Made by a program: the position numbers and the translations under genes. The notes below the pieces were generated by a model. The model saw only the letters and a list, made by a program, of their open reading frames with translations, searched no databases and had not been told where the DNA came from. DNA of 64,000 nucleotides, taken from assembly GCF_029227915.1 (NCBI RefSeq), contig NC_079877.1, forward strand, positions 18,999,851 through 19,063,850, written 5' to 3'. Of this stretch, positions 1 to 10,978 are shown piece after piece; the stretch's first letter is position 1, and every line of letters begins with the position of its first letter. The DNA is from Hydractinia symbiolongicarpus. Lineage: Eukaryota > Cnidaria > Hydrozoa > Anthoathecata > Hydractiniidae.

Positions 1-2729
1 AGGACTAGACCAATGGCAAGCTGCGCGAACACGTGGAACAACGTAATTCACGTGTAAGGCCTTAATTATGTCGTAAAAGACCATATTACTGCTTTTAGAA
101 GGCTATGCACGTAGTTGACGGAGAGAAAAGGCCATGGCGGCAAAGAAAACGACTTGGCACGTTGCGGTCCATTGAGAATAAAGGGACTAGACCAATGATA
201 CCATGCGCAGGCTTGTGGAACCACGTAGTTTACGTGTAAGGCCTTTATTAGGCCGCAAAAGCCATATTACGGCTTTTAGAAGGCTATGCACGTAGTTGAC
301 GGTGATATAAGGGCATGGCGCCAAGGCAAATGACTTTGGACGATGTAGTCCTTTGAGACTGATAGAACTAGACCAATAGCAAGCTGCGCGGACATGTGGA
401 ACCACGTAATTCCCGTGTAAAGCGTTAATTAGGCCGCAAAAAGCCATAATACGGCTTCTAGAAAGCTTTGCACGTAGTTGATGGTGATATAAGGCCATGA
501 CGCCAAGGAAACCGACTTGGAACGTTGTAGTCCATTGAGTCTGAATGGTCTAGACCAATGATACCATGAGCAGGGTCGTGGAACTAAGTGATTAACGTGT
601 AAGGCCTTTATTAGGCGGCAAGAGGCCATAGTACGGCTTTTAGAAGGCTATGCAAGCAGTTGCCGGTGGTATAAGGGCATGGCGTCAAAGAAAGCGACTT
701 GGGACGTTGTAGTCTATTGAGACTGCAAGGACTAGAATAATGGCAAGCTGTGCGAAGACATGGAACCACGTAATTCACGTGTAAGGTTTTTATTAGGGCG
801 CAAAGCCATATTACGGCTTTTAGAAGGCTATGCACGTAGTTAGCGGTGATATAAGGGCATGGCGACAAGGAAAACGACTTGGCACGATGCAATCCATTGA
901 GAATGAAAGGACTAGACCAATGATACCTTGCCCAGGCTTGTGGAACCACGTAATTTTCGTGTAAGGCCTTAATTGGGCTACAAAAGGCCATACTACGGCT
1001 TGTCGAAGGCTATGCAAGCAGTTGACGGTGATATAAGGGCATGGCGTCAAAAAAAACGACTAAGGACGTTGTAGTCCATTGTGACTGCAAGGATTAGACG
1101 AATGGCACCATGCGCAGACTCGTGGAAATACGTGATTTTCGTGTAAGGCCTTTATTAGGCGGCAAAAATCCATATTACGGCTTTTAGTAGGCTATGCACG
1201 TAGTTGACGTTGATATAAGGCAATGGCGCCATGGAAAACGACTTGGGACGTTGTAGATCATTAAGACTGCAAGTACTAAACCCATGGCAACTGTGAAGAC
1301 CCGTGGAACCACGTATTTTTAGTGTAGGGCCTTAATTATGTCGTAAAAGACCATAGTACGGCTTTTAGAAGGCCATGCACTTAGTGGACGATGATAAAAG
1401 GCCATGGAGCCAAGGTAAACGACTTGGCATGATGCAGTCTATTGAGAATGAAAGGACTAGACCAATGGCAAGCTGCGCGAACACGTGGAACAACGTAATT
1501 CACGTGTAAGGCCTTAATTATATCGTAAAAGACCATATTACGGCTTTTAGAAGGCCATGCACGTAGTGGACGATGATAAAAGGCCATGGCGCCAAGGTAA
1601 ACGACTTGGCATGATGCAGTCCATTGAGAATGAAAGGACTAGACCAATGGCAAGCTGCGCGAACACGTGGAACAACGTAATTCACGTGTAAGGCCTTAAT
1701 TATGTCGTAAAAGACCATATTACTGCTTTTAGAAGGCTATGCACGTAGTTGACGGAGAGAAAAGGCCATGGCGGCAAGGAAAACGACTTGGCACGTTGCG
1801 GTCCATTGAGAATAAAGGGACTAGACCAATGATACCATGCGCAGGCTTGTGGAACCACGTAGTTTACGTGTAAGGCCTTTATTAGGCCGCAAAAGCCATA
1901 TTACGGCTTTTAGAAGGCTATGCACGTAGTTGACGGTGATATAAGGGCATGGCGCCAAAGCAAATGACTTTGGACGATGTAGTCCTTTGAAACTGAGAGA
2001 ACTAGACCAATAGGAAGCTGCGCGGACATGTGGAACCACGTAATTCACGTGTAAAGCCTTAATTAGGCCGCAAAAAGCCATAATACGGCTTTTAGAAAGT
2101 TTTGCACGTAGTTGATGGTGATACAAGGCCATGACGCCAAGAACCCGACTTGGAACGTTGTAGTCCATTGAGACTGAAAGGTCTAGACCAATGATACCAT
2201 GAGCAGTCTCGTGGAACTAAGTGATTAACGCGTAAGGCTTTTATTAGGCAGCAAGAAGCCATAGTACGGCTTTTAGAAGGCTATGCTCGTAGTTGACGTT
2301 GATATAAGGCAATGGCGCCATGGAAAACGACTTGGGACGTTGTAGATCATTAAGACTGCAAGGACTAAACCCATGGCAACTGTGCAGACCCGTGGAACCA
2401 CGTATTTTAAGTGTAGGGCCTTAATTATGTCGGAAAAGACCATAGTACGGCTTTTAGAAGGCCATGCACTTAGTGGACGATGATAAAAGGCCATGGAGCC
2501 AAGGTAAACGACTTGGGACGTTGTAGATCATTAAGACTGCAAGGACTACACCCATGGCAACCTGTGCGGAGCCGTGGAACCACGTATTTTAAGTGTATGG
2601 CCTTAATTATGTCGTAAAAGACCATATTACGGCTTTTAGAAGGCCATGCACGTAGTGGACGATGATAAAAGGCCATGGCGCCAAGGAAAACGACTTGGCA
2701 CGTTGCAGTCCATTGAGAATGAAAGGACC
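1..2729 (+). repeat. Mixed monomers with a nine-monomer (~1,634 bp) repeat
   Basis: A/B/C/D/G/H monomers without a simple order. Positions 1 to ~560 match ~1,635 to ~2,195 closely, including the uncommon GTTGACGGAGAGAAAAGG stretch, giving a nine-monomer offset. At 1,381-1,720 two successive H-type monomers with GGTAAACGACTTGGCATG are almost the same, a local single-monomer duplication. Class G material (CAGTTGCCGG) first appears near 655. No gene seen. Confidence 0.8.
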
Positions 2730-4905
2730 AGACCAATGATACAATGCACAGGCCTCTGGAAATACTTGATTTCGTGTAAGGCCTTTATTAGGCGGCAAGA
2801 GGCCATAGTACGGCTTTTAGAAGTCTGTGCACATATTTGACGGTGATAAAAGGCCATGGCTGCAAGGAAAACGAATTGGCGCGTTGCAGTCCATTGAGAA
2901 TGAAAGGACTAGACCAATGATACCATGCGCAGGCTTGTGGAACCACGTAATTTACGTGTGATGCCTTTATTAGGCCGCAAAGCCATATTACCCCTTTTAG
3001 AAGGCTATGCACGTAGTGGACGGTGATATAAGGGCATGGCGCCAAGGCAAATGACTTTGGGCGATGTAATCCTTTGAGACTGAGAGAACTAGACCAATAG
3101 CAAGCTGCGCGGACATGTGGAACCACGTAATTCCCGTGTAAAGCCTTAATTAGGCCGCAAAAAGCAATAATACGGCTTCTAGAAAGCTTTGCACGTAGTT
3201 GATGGTGATATAAGGCCATGACGCCAAGGAAACCGACTTGGAACGTTGTAGTCCATTGAGATTGAATGGTCTAGACCAATGATACCATAAGCAGGGTCGT
3301 GGAACTAAGTGATTAACGTGTAAGGCCTTTATTAGGCGGCAAGAGGTCATAGTACGGCTTTTAGAAGGCTATGTTCGTAGTTGACGTTGATATAAGGCAA
3401 TGGCGCCATGGAAAACGACTTGGGACGTTGTAGATCATTAAGACTGCAAGGACTACACCCATGGCAACCTGTGCGGACCCGTGGAACCACGTATTTTAAG
3501 TGTATGGCCTTAATTATGTCGTAAGAGACCATATTACTGCTTTTAGAAGGCTATGCACGTAGTTGACGGAGAGAAAAGGCCATGGCGGCAAGGAAAACGA
3601 CTTGGCACGTTGCGGTCCATTGAGAATGAAGGGACTAGACCAATGATACCATGCGCAGGCTTGTGGAACCACGTAATTTACGTATAAGGCCTTTATTAGG
3701 CCGCAAAAGCCATATTACGGCTTTTAGAAGGCTATGCACGTAGTTGACGGTGATATAAGGGCATGGCGCCAAGGCAAATGACTTTGGACGATGTAGTCCT
3801 TTGAGACTGAGAGAACTAGACCAATGATACAATGCACAGGCCTCTGGAAATACTTGATTTCGTGTAAGGCCTTTATTAGGCGGCAAGAGGCCATAGTACG
3901 GCTTTTAGAAGGCTGTGCACATATTTGACGGTGATAAAAGGCCATGGCTGCAAGGAAAACGAATTGGCGCGTTGCAGTCCATTGAGAATGAAAGGACTAG
4001 ACCAATGATACCATGCGCAGGCTTGTGGAACCACGTAATTTACGTGTGATGCCTTTATTAGGCCGCAAAGCCATATTACCCCTTTTAGAAGGCTATGCAC
4101 GTAGTTGACGGTGATATAAGGGCATGGCGCCAAGGCAAATGACTTTGGACGATGTAATCCTTTGAGACTGAGAGAACTAGACCAATAGCAAGCTGCGCGG
4201 ACATGTGGAACCACGTAATTCCCGTGTAAAGCCTTAATTAGGCCGCAAAAAGCCATAATACGGCTTCTAGAAAGCTTTGCACGTAGTTGATGGTGATATA
4301 AGGCCATGACGCCAAGGAAACCGACTTGGAACGTTGTAGTCCATTGAGATTGAATGGTCTAGACCAATGATACCATAAGCAGGGTCGTGGAACTAAGTGA
4401 TTAACGTGTAAGGCCTTTATTAGGCGGCAAGAGGCCATAGTACGGCTTTTAGAAGGCTATGTTCGTAGTTGACGTTGATATAAGGCAATGGCGCCATGGA
4501 AAACGACTTGGGACGTTGTAGATCATTAAGACTGCAAGGACTACACCCATGGCAACCTGTGCGGACCCGTGGAACCACGTATTTTAAGTGTATGGCCTTA
4601 ATTATGTCGTAAAAGACCATATTACTGCTTTTAGAAGGCTATGCACGTAGTTGACGGAGAGAAAAGGCCATGGCGGCAAGGAAAACGACTTGGCACGTTG
4701 CGGTCCATTGAGAATGAAGGGACTAGACCAATGATACCATGCGCAGGCTTGTGGAACCACGTAATTTACGTGTAAGGTTTATTAGGCCGCAAAAGCCATA
4801 TTACGGCTTTTAGAAGGCTATGCACGTAGTTGACGGTGTTATAAGGTCATGGCGCCAAGGCAAATGACTTTGGAGGATGTAGTCCTTTGAGACTGAGATA
4901 ACTAG
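2730..4905 (+). repeat. Six-monomer HOR, two copies (1,088 bp)
   Basis: Copies ~2,730-3,817 and ~3,818-4,905. Both open with an I-type monomer (ATACAATGCACAGGCC), carry the rare TATTACCCCTTTTAG variant (near 2,989 and 4,077) and end in an A monomer preceded by GACGGAGAGAAAAGG. The second copy has private changes near its end, including a 2-bp deletion in the GGCCTTTATT stretch at about 4,777. Edges are placed where the two copies stop matching and are accurate to tens of bases. Confidence 0.82.
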
Positions 4906-6800
4906 ACCAATAGGAAGCTGCGCGGACATGTGGAACCACGTAATTCACGTGTAAAGCCTTAATTATGTCGTAAAAGACCATATTACTGCTTTTAGAAGGC
5001 TATGCACGTAGTTGACGGAGAGAAAAGGCCATGGCGGCAAAAAAAACGACTTGGCACGTTGCGGTCTATTGAGAATGAAGGGACTAGACCAATGATACCA
5101 TGCGCAGGCTTGTGGAACCACGTAATTTACGTGTAAGGCCTTTATTAGGCCGCAAAAGCCATATTACCGCTTTTAGAAGGCTATGCACGTAGTTGACGGT
5201 GATATAAGGGCATGGCGCCAAGGCAAATGACTTTGGACGATGTAGTCCTTTGAGACTGAGAGAATTAGACCAATAGGAAGCTGCGCGGACATGTGGAACC
5301 ACGTAATTTACGTGTAAAGCCTTAATTAGGCCGCAAAAAGCCATAATACGGCTTTTGGAAAGCTTTGCACGTAGTTGATGGTGATACAAGGCCATGACGC
5401 CAAGAAAACCGACTTCGAACGTTGTAGTCCATTGAGACTGAAAGGTCTAGACCAATGATACCATGAGCAGGCTCGTGGAACTAAGTGATTAACGTGTAAG
5501 GCCTTTATTAGGCGGCAAGAGGCCATAGTACGGCTTTTAGAAGGCTATGTTCGTAGTTGACGTTGATATAAGGCAATGGCGCCATGGAAAACGACTTGGG
5601 ACGTTGTAGATCAATAAGACTGCAAGGACTAAACCCATTGCAACCTGTGCGGACCCGTGGAACCACGTATTTTAAGTGTAGGGCCTTAATTATGTCGTAA
5701 AAGACCATATTACTGCTTTTAGAAGGTTATGCACGTAGTTGACGGTGAGAAAAGGCCATGGCGGCAAGGAAAACGACTTGGCACGTTGCGGTCCATTGAG
5801 AATGAAAAGACTAGACCAATTATACCATACGCAGGCTTGTGGAACCACGTAATTTACGTGTAAGGCCTTTATTAGGCGGCAAAGCCATATTACCCCTTTT
5901 AGAAGGCTATGCACGTAGTTGACGGTGATATAAGGGCATGGCGCCAAGGCAAATGACTTTGGACGATGTAGTCCTTTGAGACTGAGAGAACTAGACCAAT
6001 AGCAAGCTGCGCGGACATGTGGAACAACGTAATTCCCGTGTAAAGCCTTAATTAGGCCGCAAAAAGCCATAATACGGCTTCTAGAAAGCTTTGCACGTAG
6101 TTGATGGTGATATAAGGCCATGACGCCAAGGAAACCGACTTGGAACGTTGTAGTCCATTGAGACTAAATGGTCTAGACCAATGATACCATGAGCAGGGTC
6201 GTGAAACTAAGTGATTAACGTGTAAGGCCTTTATTAGGCGGCAAGAGGCCATATTAGGGCTTTTAGAAGGCTATCTTCGTAGTTGACGTTGATATAAGGC
6301 AATGGCGCCATGGAAAACGACTTGGGACGTTGTAGATCATTAAGACTGCAAGGAATAAACCCATGGCAACTGTCCAGACCCGTGGAACCACGTATTTTAA
6401 GTGTAGGGCCTTAATTATGTCGTAAAAGACCATAGTACGGCTTTTAGAAGGCAATGCACTTAGTGGACGATGATAAAAGGCCATGGAGCCAAGGTAAACG
6501 ACTTGGCATGATGCAGTCCATTGAGAATGAAAGGACTAGACCAATGGCAAGCTGCGCGAACACGTGGAACAACGTAATTCACGTGTAAGGCCTTAATTAT
6601 ATCGTAAAAGACCATATTACGGCTTTTAGAAGGCCATGCACGTAGTGGACGATGATAAAAGGCCATGGCGCCAAGGAAAACGACTTGGCGCGTTGCAGTC
6701 CATTGAGAATGAAAGGACCTGACCAATGATACAATGCGCAGGCCTCTGGAAATACTTGATTTCGTGTAAGGCCTTTATTAGGCGGCAAGAGGCCATAGTA
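4906..6800 (+). repeat. A-B-C-D unit followed by an A/B/C/D/H/I block
   Basis: Starts with B/D-type monomers, then an A-B-C-D run at about 5,084-5,700, then a block (5,690-6,800) carrying TATTACCCCTTTTAG, a C monomer with GGGTCGTGAAACTAAG, a D-like monomer with CAACTGTCCAGACCC and two H/I-type monomers. The block is repeated 11,256 bp downstream. No gene seen. Confidence 0.8.
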
Positions 6801-7659
6801 CGGCTTTTAGAAGGCTGTGCACATATTTGACGGTGATAAAAGGCCATGGCTGCAAGGAAAACGAATTGGCGCGTTGCAGTCCATTGAGAATGATAGGACT
6901 AGACCAATGATACAATGCGCAGGCTTGTTGAACCACGTAATTTACGTGTGATGCTTTTATTAGGCCGCAAAGCCATATTACCCCTTGTAGAAGGCTATGC
7001 ACGTACTTGACGGTGATATAAGGGCATGGCGCCAAGGCAAATGACTTTGGACGATGTAGTCCTTTGAGACTGAGAGAACTAGACCAATAGGAAGCTGCGC
7101 GGACATGTGGAACCACGTAATTCCCGTGTAAAGCCTTAATTAGGCCGCAAAAAGCCATAATACGGCTTCTAGAAAGCTTTGCACGTAGTTAACGGTGATA
7201 TAAGGCCATGACGCCAAGGAAACCGACTTGGAACGTTGTAGTCCATTGAGACTGAATGGTCTAGACCAATGATACCATGAGCAGGGTCGTGGAACTAAGT
7301 GATAAACGTGTAAGGCCTTTATTAGGCGGCAAGAGGCCATAGTACGGCTTTTAGAAGGCTATGTTCGTAGTTGACGTTGATATAAGGCAATGGCGCCATG
7401 GAAAACGACTTGGGACGTTGTAGATCATTAAGACTGCAAGGACTAAAGCCATGGCAACCTGTGCGGACCCGTGGAACCACGTATTTTAAGTGTAGGGCCT
7501 TAATTATGTCGTAAAAGACCATATTACTGCTTTTAGAAGGCTATGCACGTAGTTGACGGTGAGAAAAGGCCATGGCGGCAAGGAAAACGACTTGGCACGT
7601 TGCGGTCCATTGAGAATGAAGGGACTAGACCAATGATACCATGCGCAGGCTTGTGGAAC

Positions 7660-7674
7660 CACGTAATTTACGTG
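7660..7674. other. Dyad 1: CACGTAA-n-TTACGTG palindrome
   Basis: Fifteen-base inverted repeat CACGTAATTTACGTG, perfect on 7-bp arms with one unpaired central base. It lies at monomer positions ~134-148 of class A and recurs in almost every A monomer. In class B it reads CACGTAATTCACGTG (one arm mismatch, and a CACGTG hexamer). It is lost in class C and reduced to outer bases in class D. A hairpin or a homodimeric protein site are both possible; neither can be told from sequence. Confidence 0.9.
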
Positions 7675-7677
7675 TAA

Positions 7678-7692
7678 GGCCTTTATTAGGCC
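7678..7692. other. Dyad 2: GGCCT-n5-AGGCC inverted repeat
   Basis: Five-bp arms GGCCT and AGGCC around TTATT, starting four bases after dyad 1 ends. It contains an AGGCCT hexamer. Class B keeps a four-bp version (GCCT-n5-AGGC), class C has one arm end changed to AGGCG, and class D has lost it (GGCCTTAATTATG). Confidence 0.85.
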
Positions 7693-7694
7693 GC

Positions 7695-7715
7695 AAAAGC
7701 CATATTACGGCTTTT
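7695..7715. other. Dyad 3: AAAAGCC-n7-GGCTTTT inverted repeat
   Basis: Seven-bp perfect arms AAAAGCC (7695-7701) and GGCTTTT (7709-7715) around ATATTAC. It spans the monomer boundary used here and is intact in classes A and B. In class D it becomes AAAAGACC...CTGCTTTT and in class C GAGGCC...CGGCTTTT, both weakening the stem. Confidence 0.88.
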
Positions 7716-8980
7716 AGAAGGCTATGCACGTAGTTGACGGTGATATAAGGGCATGGCGCCAAGGCAAATGACTTTGGACGATGTAGTCCTTTGAGACTGA
7801 GAGAACTAGACCAATAGGAAGCTGAGCGGACATGTGGAACCACGTAATTCACGTGTAAAGCCTTAATTAGGCCGCAAAAAGCCATAATACGGCTTTTAGA
7901 AAGCTTTGCACGTAGTTGATGGTGATACAAGGCCATGACGCCAAGAAAACCGACTTCGAACGTTGTAGTCCATTGAGACTGAAAGGTCTAGACCAATGAT
8001 ACCATGAGCAGTCTCGTGGAACTAAGTGATTAACGTGTAAGGCCTTTATTAGGCGGCAAGAGGCCATAGTACGGCTTTTAGAAGGCTATGTTCGTAGTTG
8101 ACGTTGATATAAGGCAATGGCGTCATGGAAAACGACTTGGGACGTTGTAGATCATTAAGACTGCAAGGACTAAACCCATGGCAACCTGTGCGGACCCGTG
8201 GAACCACGTATTTTAAGTGTAGGGCCTTAATAATGTCGTAAAAGACCATATTACTGCTTTTAGAAGGCTATGCACGTAGTTGACGGTGAGAAAAGGCCAT
8301 GGCGGCAAGGAAAATGACTTGGCACGTTGCGGTCCATTGACAATGAAGGGACTAGACCAATGATACCATGCGCAGGCTTGTGGAACCACGTAATTTACGT
8401 GTTAAGCCTTTATTAGGCCGCAAAAGCCATATTACGGCTTTTAGAAGGCTATGCACGTAGTTGACGGTGATATAAGGGCATGGCGCCAAGGCAAATGACT
8501 TTGGACGATGTAGTTCTTTGAGACTGAGAGAACTAGACCAATAGGAAGCTGCGCGGGCATGTGGAACCACGTAATTCCCGTGTAAAGCCTTAATTAGGCC
8601 GCAAAAAGCCATAATACGGCTTCTAGAAAGCTTTGCACGTAGTTGATGGTGATATAAGGCCATAACGCCAAGGAAACCGACTTGGAACGTTGTAGTCCAT
8701 TGAGACTGAAAGGTCTAGATCAATGATACCATGAGCAGGCTCGTGGAAGTAAGTGATTAACGTGTAAGGCCTTTATTAGGCGGCAAGAGGCCATAGTACG
8801 GCTTTTAAAAGGCTATGTTCGTAGTTGACGTTGATATAAGGCAATGGCGCCATGGAAAACGACTTGGGACGTTGTAGATCATTAAGACTGCAAGGACTAA
8901 ACCCATGGCGAAATGTGCGGACCCGTGGAACTACGTATTTTAAGTGTAGGGCCTTAATTATGTCGTAAAAGGCCATAGTA

Positions 8981-10978
8981 CGGCTTTTAGAAGGCTGTGC
9001 ACATATTTGACGGTGATAAAAGGCCATGGCTGCAAGGAAAACGAATTGGCGCGTTGCAGTCCATTGAGAATGATAGGACTAGACCAATGATACAATGCGC
9101 AGGCTTGTTGAACCACGTAATTTACGTGTGATGCTTTTATTAGGCCGCAAAGCCATATTACCCCTTGTAGAAGGCTATGCACGTACTTGACGGTGATATA
9201 AGGGCATGGCGCCAAGGCAAATGACTTTGGACGATGTAGTCCTTTGAGACTGAGAGAACTAGACCAATAGGAAGCTGCGCGGACATGTGGAACCACGTAA
9301 TTCCCGTGTAAAGCCTTAATTAGGCCGCAAAAAGCCATAATACGGCTTCTAGAAAGCTTTGCACGTAGTTAACGGTGATATAAGGCCATGACGCCAAGGA
9401 AACCGACTTGGAACGTTGTAGTCCATTGAGACTGAATGGTCTAGACCAATGATACCATGAGCAGTGTCGTGGAACTAAGTGATAAACGTGTAAGGCCTTT
9501 ATTAGGCGGCAAGAAGCCATAGTACGGCTTTTAGAAGGCTATGTTCGTAGTTGACGTTGATATAAGGCAATGGCGCCATGGAAAACGACTTGGGACGTTG
9601 TAGATCATTAAGACTGCAAGGACTAAAGCCATGGCAACCTGTGCGGACCCGTGGAACCACGTATTTTAAGTGTAGGGCCTTAATTATGTCGTAAAAGACC
9701 ATATTACTGCTTTTAGAAGGCTATGCACGTAGTTGACGGTGAGAAAAGGCCATGGCGGCAAGGAAAACGACTTGGCACGTTGCGGTCCATTGAGAATGAA
9801 GGGACTAGACCAATGATACCATGCGCAGGCTTGTGGAACCACGTAATTTACGTGTAAGGCCTTTATTAGGCCGCAAAAGCCATATTACGGCTTTTAGAAG
9901 GCTATGCACGTAGTTGACGGTGATATAAGGGCATGGCGCCAAGGCAAATGACTTTGGACGATGTAGTCCTTTGAGACTGAGAGAACTAGACCAATAGGAA
10001 GCTGAGCGGACATGTGGAACCACGTAATTCACGTGTAAAGCCTTAATTAGGCCGCAAAAAGCCATAATACGGCTTTTAGAAAGCTTTGCACGTAGTTGAT
10101 GGTGATACAAGGCCATGACGCCAAGAAAACCGACTTCGAACGTTGTAGTCCATTGAGACTGAAAGGTCTAGACCAATGATACCATGAGCAGTCTCGTGGA
10201 ACTAAGTGATTAACGTGTAAGGCCTTTATTAGGCGGCAAGAGGCCATAGTACGGCTTTTAGAAGGCTATGTTCGTAGTTGACGTTGATATAAGGCAATGG
10301 CGTCATGGAAAACGACTTGGGACGTTGTAGATCATTAAGACTGCAAGGACTAAACCCATGGCAACCTGTGCGGACCCGTGGAACCACGTATTTTAAGTGT
10401 AGGGCCTTAATAATGTCGTAAAAGACCATATTACTGCTTTTAGAAGGCTATGCACGTAGTTGACGGTGAGAAAAGGCCATGGCGGCAAGGAAAATGACTT
10501 GGCACGTTGCGGTCCATTGACAATGAAGGGACTAGACCAATGATACCATGCGCAGGCTTGTGGAACCACGTAATTTACGTGTTAAGCCTTTATTAGGCCG
10601 CAAAAGCCATATTACGGCTTTTAGAAGGCTATGCACGTAGTTGACGGTGATATAAGGGCATGGCGCCAAGGCAAATGACTTTGGACGATGTAGTTCTTTG
10701 AGACTGAGAGAACTAGACCAATAGGAACCTGCGCGGGCATGTGGAACCACGTAATTCCCGTGTAAAGCCTTAATTAGGCCGCAAAAAGCCATAATACGGC
10801 TTCTAGAAAGCTTTGCACGTAGTTGATGGTGATATAAGGCCATAACGCCAAGGAAACCGACTTGGAACGTTGTAGATCATTAAGACTGCAAGGACTAAAC
10901 CCATGGCGAAATGTGCGGACCCGTGGAACTACGTATTTTAAGTGTAGGGCCTTAATTATGTCGTAAAAGGCCATATTA
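8981..10978 (+). repeat. Twelve-monomer HOR, copy 2, lacking one class C monomer (1,998 bp)
   Basis: Follows copy 1 directly and matches it monomer for monomer until about 10,866. There class B sequence ending CTTGGAACGTTGTAG continues straight into the class D text ATCATTAAGACTGC, so the C monomer present in copy 1 (about 8,690-8,870) is missing. The following D monomer keeps the rare CCCATGGCGAAATGTGCGG seen at ~8,904, which confirms the pairing. Length is 182 bp less than copy 1. Confidence 0.9.

Larger units (their letters stand above)
7527..8253 (+). repeat. Reference four-monomer HOR unit A-B-C-D (727 bp)
   Basis: A clear example of the commonest higher-order unit. Taking the C of CGGCTTTT/CTGCTTTT as monomer start: A is 7527-7707 (181 bp), B 7708-7889, C 7890-8071 and D 8072-8253 (182 bp each). 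The 1-bp difference of A is a run of four rather than five A before GCC. Classes differ mostly from monomer position ~95 on: A has CAGGCTTGTGG; B has AGGAAGCTG then GGACATGTGG; C has AACTAAGTGATTAACGTG; D has GGACCCGTGG and CACGTATTTTAAGTG. The next unit starts at 8254, exactly 727 bp later. Confidence 0.93.
6801..8980 (+). repeat. Twelve-monomer HOR, copy 1 (2,180 bp)
   Basis: Twelve monomers ending in two A-B-C-D units (7,527-8,253 and 8,254-8,980). Private variants shared with copy 2 at +2,180 include GAATGATAGGACTAG, GGCTTGTTGAACC, CCCCTTGTAGAAGG, GCACGTACTTGACGG and CATAACGCCAAGG. Only a few substitutions separate the copies by eye (for example at ~7,296/9,476 and ~7,335/9,515). Confidence 0.9.

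Noticed and set aside
2760-2785. CENP-B box
   Set aside because: TTCGTGTAAGGCC in I- and E-type monomers shares the TTCG and central A of the core NTTCGNNNNANNCGGGN but lacks the CGGG part, and no other monomer text fits.
2646-2840. Recurrent 64-codon plus-strand frame (also at 27,612, 45,958, 55,044, 57,587 and 63,400)
   Set aside because: It simply marks each place where an H-type monomer is followed by an I-type monomer; no ribosome-binding or promoter context and no protein family recognised.
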